33,256 nt of DNA from Sphingomonadaceae bacterium. GTDB lineage: Bacteria; Pseudomonadota; Alphaproteobacteria; Sphingomonadales; Sphingomonadaceae. How positions within the stretch are numbered: position 1 is the first letter of the stretch; each line of letters begins with the position of its first letter. Where the stretch lies: positions 1 to 33,256 of the forward strand of contig JANYGC010000014.1 of NCBI GenBank assembly GCA_025359425.1. The letters are read 5' to 3'. The notes under the pieces are model-generated. The model was not told the origin of the DNA. It ran no database searches and saw nothing but the letters and a program-made list of their open reading frames with translations. The position numbers and the translations under genes were made by a program. Positions 14,588 to 23,598 of this stretch are shown here, piece by piece.

Positions 14588-15349
14588 TTATGCGCTCAGC
14601 GCCCGGCCGATCGCGTCGCGCGCGGCATTGGCGATGGTCTTGCGATTGTGCAGGTCTGCCCCGCTCAGCACCGGCAGATAATGGATCGTCAACTGCACCG
14701 GACGGGTGCGGGCGAGGATCCGCAGGAAGTTGTCGAGCCCGTGCTCTTCGCCAATCCATGATATATCGGAGGCTTCTGCGCCATAATCGAGCAGCACCGG
14801 CTGGACCGCGATCCCGGCTGGCAGCGGCTCGAATGCTGACAGCAGCGAGCTTTTGAACGGCAGCAGCCCGGTGCCGTCGCTGGTGGTGCCTTCGGGAAAG
14901 ATCGTCAGCGCGCCGCTGTCGCTGAGCGCGGCGCGCACCGCTTCGACCTGGCTGGCCACGCTGGTGCGGTCATGCCGGGCGATGAACACTGTGCGGTTCA
15001 TCCGGCACAGCCGTTCGAGCAGGGGCATCGACGCGAGACCGTCGTGGCCAACGAACGCGCTGCCGCTCGCCGCAGCGAGAGCCGGTACGTCGATCCAGCT
15101 GACGTGGTTGGCGATCAGGAACACCCCGCCGCGCGCCCTGTGGCCGCGGTAGACAATTTCCACCCCGGCGAGCCAGACGACTCCGCCGAGGAACACGCGC
15201 GGCCACGGGTTGGGCAAGTGCAGCAGCCGCCAGACATAGTAGAGCGGCACGCAGGCCAGCAGCAGTGCGGCCATGCAGGCCCCGCGGATCACGGCGCGCA
15301 GCTTGCCGAGGAAGGAGAGCTCCCGAGGCAGAGACAGCGCCGCGACCAT
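14588..15349 (-). CDS. plsC: 1-acyl-sn-glycerol-3-phosphate acyltransferase (PlsC-like)
   Basis: This 253-residue protein has an N-terminal membrane segment (ACMAALLLACVPLYYVW), the catalytic block NHVSWID (81-87, the H-x4-D pair) and the FPEGTTS block (151-157) that binds glycerol phosphate. It should acylate lysophosphatidate or a related lysolipid at the inner membrane. ATG 15349 shares one base with the fur stop (TGATG); a TTG one codon earlier is the only nearby alternative. It is co-transcribed with fur and lies upstream of miaB. Confidence 0.92.
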   Translation of the reverse strand: MVAALSLPRELSFLGKLRAVIRGACMAALLLACVPLYYVWRLLHLPNPWPRVFLGGVVWLAGVEIVYRGHRARGGVFLIANHVSWIDVPALAAASGSAFVGHDGLASMPLLERLCRMNRTVFIARHDRTSVASQVEAVRAALSDSGALTIFPEGTTSDGTGLLPFKSSLLSAFEPLPAGIAVQPVLLDYGAEASDISWIGEEHGLDNFLRILARTRPVQLTIHYLPVLSGADLHNRKTIANAARDAIGRALSA

Positions 15350-15771
15350 CAATTCTCGCGTTCTAGCCTGACGCCGTAAAGCTCCATCCGGTGGTCGACC
15401 AGCCGGTAGCCGAGCCGCTCGGCAATCTGGCGTTGCAGCGCCTCCAGTTCGGGATCGACGAATTCGATGACCTTGCCGGTTTCGACATCGATCAGGTGAT
15501 CGTGGTGTGCTTCGGGCGCAGCTTCATAGCGGGCGCGGCCATCGCCGAAATCGTGGCGATCGAGGATCCCGGCTTCTTCGAACAGCCGCACCGTGCGGTA
15601 CACCGTGGCGATCGAGATGCGCGGATCGATCGCTACCGCGCGCTGATGCAGCTTTTCCACATCGGGATGATCCTCCGCCTCGGACAGCACGCGTGCAATC
15701 ACGCGGCGCTGGTCGGTAATCCGCAAGCCCCGTTCGGCGCAAAGCGCTTCAATGTCGATCGGCTGGTGCAC
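15349..15771 (-). CDS. fur: Fur-family transcriptional regulator
   Basis: This 140-residue regulator has the winged helix RITDQRRVIARVL up to SIATVYRTVRLFEEAGIL, the metal site in AHHDHLID and a C-terminal dimer domain. The CxxC that normally follows HHDHLI reads DVET, so the structural zinc site is missing, as in many alphaproteobacterial Fur proteins. It probably represses iron-uptake genes with Fe2+. It lies downstream of mucR, beyond a hairpin, and is coupled to plsC. The MHQPIDIEAL start is the only sensible one. Confidence 0.92.
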   Translation of the reverse strand: MHQPIDIEALCAERGLRITDQRRVIARVLSEAEDHPDVEKLHQRAVAIDPRISIATVYRTVRLFEEAGILDRHDFGDGRARYEAAPEAHHDHLIDVETGKVIEFVDPELEALQRQIAERLGYRLVDHRMELYGVRLEREN

Positions 15772-15797
15772 GCGTACAAATCATCCCAAAACGAATA

Positions 15798-15824
15798 GCC
15801 CCGCCAATCATAGATGGGCGGGGC
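15798..15824 (-). terminator. Hairpin between mucR and fur
   Basis: GCCCCGCC (15798-15805) pairs with GGCGGGGC (15817-15824) over an 11-base loop. Read on the minus strand it lies about 28 bases past the mucR stop and is followed by TATTCGTTTTGGG, so it could end or reduce mucR transcription before fur. Confidence 0.65.
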
Positions 15825-15851
15825 GATTCTACAACCGATTGGCTGAAATGA

Positions 15852-16292
15852 TCAGACGACGGCTTTCTTGCGGCCGCGTTTCACCCCAGGCTTGCGCCCA
15901 AGGCCGATCTTCTTGGCCAGTTCGCGGCGCTTTTCGGCATAGTTGGGCGCGACCATCGGATAATCGCTGGCCAAGCCCCAGCGTGCGCGATACTGATCCG
16001 GGGTCATGTTGTAATGCGTCATCAGGTGGCGCTTCAGCATTTTCAGCTTCTTGCCGTCTTCAAGGCAGACGATGTAATCGGGCTTGATCGATGCACGGAT
16101 CGAAACTGCCGGTTCAGGCATCACTTCTTCGACGATCACCGGTTGGCCCAGTCCGGCCAGCGCGCCATAGACGTTGCTGATCAATCCGGAAACGTCTTCA
16201 ACGGCGACATTGTTGTTGCTGACATGCGCGGCGACAATGTCCGAAGTCAGTGTAATAAGCATTTCATTCACATCGGCATGGGTTGCATCCAT
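15852..16292 (-). CDS. mucR: MucR-family (Ros/MucR) transcriptional regulator
   Basis: This 146-residue protein has an acidic N-terminal oligomerisation part, then the Ros/MucR zinc finger in VCLEDGKKLKMLKRHLMTHY. The ligands read Cys, Asp, His, His, the variant known in other Ros homologues, followed by NMTPDQYRARWGLASDYPMVAP and a basic tail (RKPGVKRGRKK). MucR proteins bind AT-rich DNA in an H-NS-like manner and repress many genes. AAGGA 7 bases upstream favours ATG 16292 over a TTG two codons earlier. About 120 AT-richer bases lie upstream and probably hold its promoter. Confidence 0.95.
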   Translation of the reverse strand: MDATHADVNEMLITLTSDIVAAHVSNNNVAVEDVSGLISNVYGALAGLGQPVIVEEVMPEPAVSIRASIKPDYIVCLEDGKKLKMLKRHLMTHYNMTPDQYRARWGLASDYPMVAPNYAEKRRELAKKIGLGRKPGVKRGRKKAVV

Positions 16293-16415
16293 GACCAATT
16301 CCTTTCGCAGTAACGACCCAAAGCTGCCGACTATTGACGGCCAGTTTCAGGCTAAAACCTTTTTGGTCGGGATACAAGTCGAATCGATGCGGATTTAAAC
16401 AATCCTATGGATTTT

Positions 16416-16889
16416 TTAGGTGGATTGGCGATCAGCCTGCGAACGGCCATCCAATAGACACGCAAAGGTAAGTGCATCGATTCGCTGTCCATTCGTTCCG
16501 CGATAGTAATTGGGGCGGCATCCGATCTGCGCAAACCCGTAGCGCTGATAAAGCCGTTCGGCCGGATTACCCTGGCGCATCTCGAGCAGAACCCGCAGTG
16601 CTCCATGCGCGCGGGCTCCATCCATAAACTGTTCGAGCAAGTGCGCACCATAACCGCAGCCGCGCTGCGAAGGTATTACTCCCAGCAGCAACAGCTCTTC
16701 TTCGTCGTATGCAAAGCGCGACAAGTAAAACCCGGCGCAGGTCCCGCTCGCTTCGGCCAGTCCGTAGTGGCAATTGCCGAGAATCAGCGCATCCTCAACC
16801 TGGCGGCGGTTCCACGCCTCGCCGAACTGCGGATCGAACGCGGCATCCATCACCGCCAGGATCCGGTCGAGATCGTCGGCCGGGACCAT
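16416..16889 (-). CDS. rimI: GNAT N-acetyltransferase, RimI-like
   Basis: This 157-residue acetyltransferase has the acetyl-CoA-binding loop LLLLGVIPSQRGCGYGAHLLEQFM (Q/R-x-x-G-x-G/A) and NPAERLYQRYGFAQIGCRPNYYR, the RimI signature. RimI acetylates the N-terminus of ribosomal protein S18 and possibly other proteins. Its ATG overlaps the tsaB stop (TGATG); the tsaB-rimI pairing is widely conserved and supports the name. No terminator is obvious after it, only a weak AATCC/GGATT hairpin near 16400. Confidence 0.92.
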   Translation of the reverse strand: MVPADDLDRILAVMDAAFDPQFGEAWNRRQVEDALILGNCHYGLAEASGTCAGFYLSRFAYDEEELLLLGVIPSQRGCGYGAHLLEQFMDGARAHGALRVLLEMRQGNPAERLYQRYGFAQIGCRPNYYRGTNGQRIDALTFACLLDGRSQADRQST

Positions 16890-17512
16890 CACGGCAGCAC
16901 GCCGCCGGGCAGGCGCGCGTCTGGCGCGCGGCCATAGTCGAGCCGGACCGGCCCGCTGAACGCGTCAGGGCGGAGCAGCAGGAGCTGCCGCGCGTCGGGC
17001 AGGATTGCGAGCGCTTGGCCGGTGCCGCGCGCTGCGACCAGTGCCTCGGCCTGCGTTCCGGCGACCAGCTCGGCCCGGACACTAGCCGCCGCAGCCGCCG
17101 GGGCAAGCGACTGGGGCGCAGCGATCACCGCGCCATCCGCGTCAAACTCGCTGACGAACCATTCGCCATGCCCGCCGCTCATCGCCACGCTGACCGGTTG
17201 ATCGCCCGCCCGCGCGCGCCCCATCGCCGCAATCAGCGCGTGGGTTGGGTAGCCGGTCAGCTCGGCCTGCCAGGCCAGCGCCAGCGCGCGCGCGGCAGCG
17301 AGCCCGACCCGCAATCCGGTGAAACTGCCGGGCCCGAGCGAGACCACGATCCGCTCGGCCATGCCCTTGCCCGGCAAGGCGGCGATCATCGGGATCAGCG
17401 CTTCGGCATGGCCGCGGCCGAGCACTTGCGCGGTCCCGCTCAGCAACGCGCCCTGTTCAAACAGGGCGACCGAGCAGTTCTCGGTTGCGCATTCGATGGC
17501 CAGCAGTCTCAT
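16889..17512 (-). CDS. tsaB: tRNA threonylcarbamoyladenosine biosynthesis protein TsaB
   Basis: This 207-residue protein starts MRLLAIECATENCSVALFEQ, the ASKHA-fold beginning typical of TsaB, with GRGHAEALIPMIAAL and VVSLGPGSFTGLRVGLAAARALALAW. TsaB is the scaffold partner of TsaD and TsaE in making t6A37 on tRNAs that read ANN codons. It lies 18 bases after the nitroreductase gene and is coupled to rimI. The length is slightly short for the family, but all core motifs are present. Confidence 0.95.
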   Translation of the reverse strand: MRLLAIECATENCSVALFEQGALLSGTAQVLGRGHAEALIPMIAALPGKGMAERIVVSLGPGSFTGLRVGLAAARALALAWQAELTGYPTHALIAAMGRARAGDQPVSVAMSGGHGEWFVSEFDADGAVIAAPQSLAPAAAAASVRAELVAGTQAEALVAARGTGQALAILPDARQLLLLRPDAFSGPVRLDYGRAPDARLPGGVLP

Positions 17513-17530
17513 CCGGACTGCGATAGCGCG

Positions 17531-18124
17531 TCAGGCGATCCGATTGAAAGCACCGAAATCAGGCCGCGGGCTGCGCTCGAAGATGGTGGCGGGATCGCCA
17601 TATCCTAAAGTCGAGATGAAATTCGATTTCACCCCCGGCGTATCGCCAAAAAAGGCTGCATCGACCGCGGCATTGTTGAACCCCGACATCGGCCCGGTAT
17701 CGAGCCCGAGCGCGCGTGCCGCCATGATGAAATAAGCCCCCTGCAACGATGAGTTGCGGAATGCGGTCGCTTCGCGCAGCGCTTCGTTGCCTTCGAACCA
17801 GCTCTTGGCGTCGGCATGGGGGAACAGCCACGGCAGCTGTTCGTGGAAATCGAGGTCCATACCGATGATCACCGTGACCGGCGCGGCGAGGATCTTGGGG
17901 GGATTGGCTCCGCCCGAACAGTCGGCAAGCTTTTGCTTGGCCTCGGGGGTGGTTACCCAGACCAGCCGCGCGGGCAGGCAGTTGGCCGAGGTCGGCCCCA
18001 TCTTCAGCAGCTCCCAGATCGCCTCAAGCTGATCGCGCTCGATCGGCTGGTCGATGAAGCCGTTATAGGTCCGGGCGGTGCGGAACAGCTGATCGAGCGA
18101 AGCGTCGGACAGGGGCAACGACAT
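17531..18124 (-). CDS. Nitroreductase-family protein, RutE/HadB-like
   Basis: This 197-residue flavin reductase matches the short RutE class (malonic semialdehyde reductase): [23 protein letters not shown], then [18 protein letters not shown] for FMN phosphate binding, [25 protein letters not shown], and IGYGDP-like [15 protein letters not shown]. It probably uses FMN with NAD(P)H. No rut pyrimidine genes are nearby, so the true substrate is open. It precedes tsaB and follows the palindromic repeat at 18150-18228. Confidence 0.88.
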   Translation of the reverse strand: MSLPLSDASLDQLFRTARTYNGFIDQPIERDQLEAIWELLKMGPTSANCLPARLVWVTTPEAKQKLADCSGGANPPKILAAPVTVIIGMDLDFHEQLPWLFPHADAKSWFEGNEALREATAFRNSSLQGAYFIMAARALGLDTGPMSGFNNAAVDAAFFGDTPGVKSNFISTLGYGDPATIFERSPRPDFGAFNRIA

Positions 18125-18149
18125 GGGATTCTCCGGTAACTGTTTGATT

Positions 18150-18228
18150 TCGTCATGGCGAGCGCAGCGAAGCAATCCAGACCAGGATTGTGCGGCTCTG
18201 GATGGCTTCGCTACGCTCGCAATGACGA
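18150..18228. repeat. CGTCATTGCGAG-type palindromic repeat, copy 2
   Basis: Begins TCGTCATGGCGAG, contains GAAGCAATCCAGA and the mirror TCTGGATGGCTTCG, and ends CTCGCAATGACGA. Same design as 7763-7848, with a few changes on both arms that mostly weaken pairing. It fills the gap between the nifU-like stop (18251) and the nitroreductase ATG (18124). Confidence 0.85.
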
Positions 18229-18250
18229 TGTTTTGTATGGCCTGGGCAGC

Positions 18251-18826
18251 TCAGGCGGCGCGCACTTCCAGCACCTCGGGGACATAATGCTTGAGCAGTG
18301 ATTCGATCCCGTTCTTGAGCGTCGCGCTCGAGGACGGACAGCCCGCGCAGGCCCCCTGCATGGTCAGATACACCACCCCGTCGCGAAAGCCGCGATAGAC
18401 GATATCGCCGCCGTCATTGGCCACCGCCGGGCGCACGCGGACCTCGATCAGTTCCTTGATCTGGTCGATAATTTCGGCATCGGCGGGATCGTCGGGCAGA
18501 TCATCGTCTGCCAGCGGGACCGCGATGCCCGAGGCATCGGGTCCGGCAAACAGCGGCATCTGGGTAATGAAGTGGTCGAGCAGCAAGGCCACGACCTGCG
18601 GTTTGAGCTGGCTCCAATCGACCCCTTCGCCGGCCGTGACCGAGACGAAATCGCGCCCGAAGAACACCCCCGAAACATCGCCCAGATCGAACAATGCCGA
18701 GGCCAGCGGAGAGGCGGCGGCCGAAGTCTCATCGGGGAAATCGCGCGTGCCGCTGGGCATCACGGTTTCGCCGGGGAGGAACTTGATGGTTGCCGGGTTG
18801 GGCGTCAATTCGGTTTCGATAAACAT
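18251..18826 (-). CDS. NifU-family Fe-S scaffold protein
   Basis: This 191-residue protein has an N-terminal Scaffold Nfu/NifU N domain (MFIETELTPNPATIKFLPG, FDLGDVSGVFFGRDFVSVT) and a C-terminal NifU domain with the cluster-binding CAGC (Cys160, Cys163) in MQGACAGCPSSSATLKNGIE. It carries or delivers [4Fe-4S] clusters; MiaB in the same gene block is a possible client. MFIETELTPNP is the standard family start, so upstream ATGs are not used. It begins the minus-strand block and is divergent from the M16 peptidase. Confidence 0.93.
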   Translation of the reverse strand: MFIETELTPNPATIKFLPGETVMPSGTRDFPDETSAAASPLASALFDLGDVSGVFFGRDFVSVTAGEGVDWSQLKPQVVALLLDHFITQMPLFAGPDASGIAVPLADDDLPDDPADAEIIDQIKELIEVRVRPAVANDGGDIVYRGFRDGVVYLTMQGACAGCPSSSATLKNGIESLLKHYVPEVLEVRAA

Positions 18827-18942
18827 GATGAGCAGCATGTAGGCTCCCGCCCGCGCTGAGACAAGGGCGGCGGCGGGTGGAAGTGCTTGGCGCACGCCAA
18901 GCTGCACTTGGCCAGCACCGCAAAAAGCCCGTGCTATTCACT

Positions 18943-18970
18943 GGTCAGTCACCTGACCGCTGCCTATAGT
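18943..18970 (+). promoter_or_regulatory. Candidate promoter and operator of the M16 peptidase gene
   Basis: A perfect inverted repeat GGTCAG-TCAC-CTGACC (18943-18958) is followed by TATAGT (18965-18970), 9 bases before the ATG. The repeat overlaps the expected -35 position, as a repressor or activator site would. An mRNA starting 7 bases after TATAGT would have almost no leader. Confidence 0.45.
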
Positions 18971-18979
18971 CTGCCCCCT

Positions 18980-21937
18980 ATGCAGTTCAAATCCCGCGCC
19001 TTGCGCCTGTTCGCCTTTGTTGTCCCCACCCTCGCCATGCTGCTCGCGCCCGCGTTCGACGCGGCGACTGCTGCGGCGAAGGAGCGCACTGCGCCCGGAT
19101 CGGTCCTTGCTCCCAACGACGCGAAGACTCCCTGGCTCTATCGCGGCAGCGATATTCCGCAGGACAAGGAATGGATCTTCGGCGAACTGCCCAACGGGGT
19201 GCGCTATGCGGTGCGCAAGAACGGCGTGCCGCCTGATCAGGTCTCGATCCGGATCCGCATGGATGTCGGCTCGATGTACGAAGCACCAGGCGAAATGGGT
19301 TTTTCGCACTTGCTCGAGCATCTGGTGTTCCGCCAGTCGAAGTACCTTGATGAAGGGCAGGCGATCCCGGTGTGGCAGCGCCTTGGCGCGAGCTTCGGCA
19401 GCGATACCAATGCGCAGACCGGGCCGCTCAGCACCACGTTCCAGCTCGACTTGCCCAATGCCAATGCGGGTTCGGTCGATACCAGCCTCAAGCTCCTCTC
19501 GGGCATGATGATCGCGCCGACCCTGTCGGAGGCGAATGTCCGCACCGAAGTGCCGATCGTGCTCGCGGAAAAGCGCGAACGCGGCGGCACCGCCGAGCGC
19601 GTGATGGATCAGCAGCAGGCCACGCTGTTTGCCGGGCAGAAGCTCGGCTCGCGCCCGGTGATCGGGACCGAGGCGACGCTGCTCGCGGCGAACCAGAGCT
19701 CGGTGCGGGCCTATCACCAGCGCTGGTATCGCCCGGAAAACTGCGTGATCATCGCGGTTGGCGATATCGATCCGGCCCAGCTGCAGGCCGACATTGCCAA
19801 GTATTTCGGCGACTGGAAGGGCGTGGGTCCGCGGACGCCCGAGCCGCCGTTCGGCGATCCGGTGGCGCCCAAGGGCGCCGCGGGACTGGCCCCGGTCGGA
19901 GCGACCAGGATCATCGTCGAACCCGATCTGCCGCGCCAGCTGGTCTATGGCGTGCTGCGCCCGTGGCGGCCGGTGCATGACACGGTGGCCTACAACCAGG
20001 GGATCATGGTCAATTCGCTGGTGCAAGCGATCATCAATCGCCGGCTCGAAGCACGCGCACGCGCCGGGGGGAGCTATCTCTCGGCGCAGGTCAGCCAGGA
20101 AAAGACCATGCGCTCGGCCAATGTGACTTACGTCTCGATCACGCCGCTTGGGCCCGACTGGAAGACCGCGTTGACCGATGCCCGCGCGGTGATCGCCGAT
20201 GCGATTGCCAAGCCGCCGACCCAGGCCGAGATCGACCGCGAGGCCAAGGAATTCGGCGTCGCTTTTGAAAGCTCGGTCGAACAACGGCGGCTTCTGCCGG
20301 GCTCGAAGCTGGCCGATGACATGGTCGCCGCGCTCGATATTCGCGAGACCATCGCCTCGCCCGAAACCGTGCTCGATATCTTCACGCGCTCGCGCCTGAT
20401 GTTCACCCCGGCCAATGTCCAGGCGCACACCCGCCGGCTGTTCCAGGGCACCGTGACCCGCGGGATTTACGTCACGCCGGTGGCGAGCGAGGCCACCGCG
20501 TCTTCGCTTGGCCTCGCGCTGGCCAGCCGGGTCGTTGCCAACGGCGGCTCGCGGGTCGATGCCGGGCCGATCGACTTTGCCGGGCTGCCCGCGATCGGCA
20601 CTCCGCAACAACCGGTCGCGACCAAGCCGACCGGTCTGCTCGAGATCGAACAGCTCGATTTTGCCAACGGGGTCAAGGTGCTGCTGTGGCCAACCGACAA
20701 CGAACCCGGGCGGGTAACGCTCAAGGTCCGCTTCGGCGCCGGGTGGCGCGCGTTCAACGCGGACAATGCTGCTTACGCCACGCTGGGCAACCTCGCGCTG
20801 GTCGGTTCGGGCGAGGGCAAGCTGGGCCAGGAAGAGCTCGACAAGCTGATGACCGGGCGCAAGATGGGCTTCAACTTCAAGATCGACGACGGCAGCTTCG
20901 GCTTCTCGGCCGATACCCGCGCCGCCGACCTCGACGATCAGCTCTATCTGATGGCGGCCAAGTTCGCGACCCCGCGGTGGGATGCCAATCCGGTGCTGCG
21001 CGCGCAAGCGGCGGCCAAGATCAATTACGAAAGCTTTGCGACCAGCCCGCAAGGGCTGATCGGGCGCGATCTCAAATTTTACCAGCGCGGCAAGAATCCG
21101 GTGTTCCAGACACCCACTCCGGCGCAAATTTCGGCGACCACGCCCGAGGGGTTCCGGGCCGTCTGGGCCCCGATCCTGGCGCAGGGGCCGATCGAAATCC
21201 AGCTGTTCGGCGATTTCAAGCGCGACGCGGCGATTGCGGGCTTGGCCAAGACCTTCGGCGCCTTGCCCGCGCGCGGCGACCTCCCGGCGGGGACCGCGCC
21301 GGCAACCGCCCAAACGCTCGCCCCCTCGCTTGACCCGGTGCTGCTCTTCCATCGCGGTGACCAGAACCAGGCCGCGGCCTTGATCGCCTGGCCGACCGGC
21401 GGCGGGATGGCCAACATCCGCGAAAGCCGCCAGCTCGAAATCCTGACCCAGATCCTGCAGAACCGCATTCTCGATGCGATGCGCGAAAAGCTGGGTGAGG
21501 CCTATTCGCCGCAAGTCGCCAACGACTGGCCGGTCGATCTGCAAAGCGGCGGGGTGGTGTTCGCGCTGTCGCAGATGCAGCCCAAGGCGATCTCCGAATT
21601 CTTCACCGCAGCGGACAGGATTGCCGCCGATCTGGGCGAAACGCCGGTTACGCAGGACGAACTCGACCGGGTCACCGAGCCGCTCAAGCAGCAGCTTACC
21701 CGTGCCTCGACCAGCAGTGCCTTCTTCATGTTTCTGCTCGAAGGCGCGACTCAAGAGCCGATGCGCTATGGCACGGTGCGCGGGATGATGGCCGACTATA
21801 CCGAGACGACCCCGGCGGCGATGCAGGCTTTGGCGCGCAAATACCTGATCAAGGGCAAAAGCTGGCGCATGGCGATCCTCCCGCAAGGCCAGTCGCTAAG
21901 CGCGGCGAGGGCACCGGTGAGCCCGGTCGGCAGGTAA
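18980..21937 (+). CDS. M16-family zinc metallopeptidase, tandem domains
   Basis: This 985-residue exported peptidase has a signal peptide (about 1-35), then the inverted zinc motif HLLEH (110-114) with the third ligand probably Glu190. The second half is a catalytically silent M16 repeat with LGQEELDKL in place of the zinc site. It keeps the Arg...Tyr pair ([10 protein letters not shown]) used to bind substrate. It should digest peptides in the periplasm or at the outer membrane. ATG 18980 gives a clean signal peptide; the open frame upstream does not. A 9-base hairpin follows the stop codon. Confidence 0.92.
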   Translation: MQFKSRALRLFAFVVPTLAMLLAPAFDAATAAAKERTAPGSVLAPNDAKTPWLYRGSDIPQDKEWIFGELPNGVRYAVRKNGVPPDQVSIRIRMDVGSMYEAPGEMGFSHLLEHLVFRQSKYLDEGQAIPVWQRLGASFGSDTNAQTGPLSTTFQLDLPNANAGSVDTSLKLLSGMMIAPTLSEANVRTEVPIVLAEKRERGGTAERVMDQQQATLFAGQKLGSRPVIGTEATLLAANQSSVRAYHQRWYRPENCVIIAVGDIDPAQLQADIAKYFGDWKGVGPRTPEPPFGDPVAPKGAAGLAPVGATRIIVEPDLPRQLVYGVLRPWRPVHDTVAYNQGIMVNSLVQAIINRRLEARARAGGSYLSAQVSQEKTMRSANVTYVSITPLGPDWKTALTDARAVIADAIAKPPTQAEIDREAKEFGVAFESSVEQRRLLPGSKLADDMVAALDIRETIASPETVLDIFTRSRLMFTPANVQAHTRRLFQGTVTRGIYVTPVASEATASSLGLALASRVVANGGSRVDAGPIDFAGLPAIGTPQQPVATKPTGLLEIEQLDFANGVKVLLWPTDNEPGRVTLKVRFGAGWRAFNADNAAYATLGNLALVGSGEGKLGQEELDKLMTGRKMGFNFKIDDGSFGFSADTRAADLDDQLYLMAAKFATPRWDANPVLRAQAAAKINYESFATSPQGLIGRDLKFYQRGKNPVFQTPTPAQISATTPEGFRAVWAPILAQGPIEIQLFGDFKRDAAIAGLAKTFGALPARGDLPAGTAPATAQTLAPSLDPVLLFHRGDQNQAAALIAWPTGGGMANIRESRQLEILTQILQNRILDAMREKLGEAYSPQVANDWPVDLQSGGVVFALSQMQPKAISEFFTAADRIAADLGETPVTQDELDRVTEPLKQQLTRASTSSAFFMFLLEGATQEPMRYGTVRGMMADYTETTPAAMQALARKYLIKGKSWRMAILPQGQSLSAARAPVSPVGR

Positions 21938-21939
21938 TG

Positions 21940-21962
21940 CTCGCGTAACAAAATTACGCGAG
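21940..21962 (+). terminator. Hairpin after the M16 peptidase gene
   Basis: Perfect 9-base stem CTCGCGTAA/TTACGCGAG with loop CAAAA, starting 3 bases after the stop. No T run follows, so termination may be weak or message-protecting only. Confidence 0.7.
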
Positions 21963-22043
21963 GCCGGCTCGGCGCTTTGCAGGTTTTGCAATCGCGCGCG
22001 CATGGGGCTATGGGGCGCGCTTTCCCAAGTGGAGCATTTTGAC

Positions 22044-23417
22044 GTGGCGCACAACTGGACCCCCCACAGCTGGCAGAGCAAGGAAGCCCGGCACCTGCCG
22101 AGCTACCCCGATGCGCCCGCGCTCGACCGGGTCATGGGCACGATCAGCAATTTTCCGCCGCTGGTATTTGCGGGCGAAGCGCGCGCGCTCAAGGCCGATC
22201 TGGCCCAGGTCGCAGCCGGCAAGGGCTTCCTGCTCCAGGGGGGGGACTGCGCCGAAAGCTTTGCCGAGTTTCATCCCAACAACATCCGCGATACCTTCCG
22301 CGTGTTGCTGCAAATGGCGGTGGTGCTGACCTTCGCCAGCAAGCAGCCGGTGATCAAGGTCGGGCGCATGGCCGGGCAATTCGCCAAGCCGCGCAGCTCG
22401 GCTGTCGAGACGATCGACGGGGTCGAGTTGCCGAGCTACCTGGGCGACAATATCAACGGGATCGAGTTCACGCCTGAGGCGCGCAACCCCGATCCGCAGC
22501 GGCTGCTCCAGGCCTATTCGCAAAGCGCCTCGACGCTTAACCTGCTGCGCGCCTTCTCGACCGGCGGCTATGCCAACTTGCGTCAGGTCCACCAATGGAC
22601 GCTCGATTTCATGGGCCGCAGCCCGTGGGCCGACAAGTTCGCGCAGACCGCCGACCGGATCGGTGAGGCGATGGACTTCATGGCCGCTTGCGGGATCGAT
22701 CCGATGACCGTGCCGCAGCTGCAAGGGACCAGCTTCTATACCAGCCACGAAGCGCTCCACCTCAAGTACGAAGAAGCGATGACCCGGCAGGATTCGCTGA
22801 CCGGCGACTGGTATGACACCAGTGCCCACATGCTGTGGATCGGCGACCGGACCCGGTTCGAAGGCTCGGCGCATGTCGAATTCCTGCGCGGGGTGGGCAA
22901 TCCGCTCGGCATGAAATGCGGGCCGAGCATGACCCCCGACGAACTGCTGCGCCAGCTCGACCTGCTCAATCCAGGGCGTGAGGCCGGACGGATGACGCTG
23001 ATCAGCCGCTTCGGCGATGACAAGGTCGAGGCCGGGCTTGCGCCGCTGGTCCGCGCGGTGAAGCGCGAAGGCCATCCGGTGGTGTGGTCATGCGATCCGA
23101 TGCACGGCAACGTGATCAAGGCCGCCAGCGGCTACAAGACGCGGCCGTTCGACCGCATCCTGAACGAAGTGCGCGGGTTCTTCGCGGTGCACCGCGCCGA
23201 GGGCACCCATGCCGGCGGGATCCACATCGAGATGACCGGGCAGGACGTGACCGAATGTGTCGGCGGGGCGGTGGCGATCAGCTCCGAAGGATTGGCCGAC
23301 CGCTATCACACCCACTGCGACCCGCGGCTCAACGCCGCGCAGTCGATTGAGCTCGCTTTCCTGCTTGCCGAGATGCTCAACCTCGAGGCCGTGGACCGCG
23401 CCCAGCGCGCGGCCTGA
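22044..23417 (+). CDS. aroH-like: 3-deoxy-7-phosphoheptulonate synthase, class II
   Basis: This 457-residue enzyme begins (M/V)[22 protein letters not shown] and contains [44 protein letters not shown] and DPMHGN, the set typical of plant-type (class II) DAHP synthase. It condenses phosphoenolpyruvate with erythrose-4-phosphate at the head of aromatic amino acid synthesis. I choose GTG 22044 because GGAG lies 10 bases upstream and the family starts MAxNWTP; ATG 22002 would add 14 unconserved residues. The metal site cysteine is present in GGDCAES. It stands alone, without other aro genes. Confidence 0.93.
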   Translation: MAHNWTPHSWQSKEARHLPSYPDAPALDRVMGTISNFPPLVFAGEARALKADLAQVAAGKGFLLQGGDCAESFAEFHPNNIRDTFRVLLQMAVVLTFASKQPVIKVGRMAGQFAKPRSSAVETIDGVELPSYLGDNINGIEFTPEARNPDPQRLLQAYSQSASTLNLLRAFSTGGYANLRQVHQWTLDFMGRSPWADKFAQTADRIGEAMDFMAACGIDPMTVPQLQGTSFYTSHEALHLKYEEAMTRQDSLTGDWYDTSAHMLWIGDRTRFEGSAHVEFLRGVGNPLGMKCGPSMTPDELLRQLDLLNPGREAGRMTLISRFGDDKVEAGLAPLVRAVKREGHPVVWSCDPMHGNVIKAASGYKTRPFDRILNEVRGFFAVHRAEGTHAGGIHIEMTGQDVTECVGGAVAISSEGLADRYHTHCDPRLNAAQSIELAFLLAEMLNLEAVDRAQRAA

Positions 23418-23527
23418 CGCGATTTTCTCACCTTTCGTCGCGGTATTTTTGCCATAGTGTCATAACAATCGACACAGCTTCATGCTTTGCAGATGTTGCG
23501 CGCTTGTTGTCGCAGGGCTTGCTGTTA

Positions 23528-23590
23528 CCCCTTGTCTAACTTGACGACCGTCCGCCTTGAAGGCGGCGCCAAGTTGAAAAAACCAAGGGG
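23528..23590 (+). promoter_or_regulatory. Structured leader that can hide the TonB-receptor ribosome binding site
   Basis: Three nested pairings: CCCCTTG (23528-23534) with CAAGGGG (23584-23590), AACTTG (23538-23543) with CAAGTT (23570-23575), and CCGCC (23552-23556) with GGCGG (23562-23566). The outer 3' arm contains the ribosome binding site (AAGGGGGA) of the TonB-receptor gene, so the folded form should block translation. Confidence 0.5.
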
Positions 23591-23598
23591 GAAATCAC

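Noticed and set aside
18938..21886. 982-codon open frame on the minus strand
   Set aside because: It is the mirror of the M16 peptidase gene. The product is Arg/Leu/His-rich, with no domain, and the plus-strand protein has full family motifs.
22008..23075. 355-codon minus-strand open frame
   Set aside because: Shadow of the DAHP synthase gene in GC-rich DNA; no recognisable motif.
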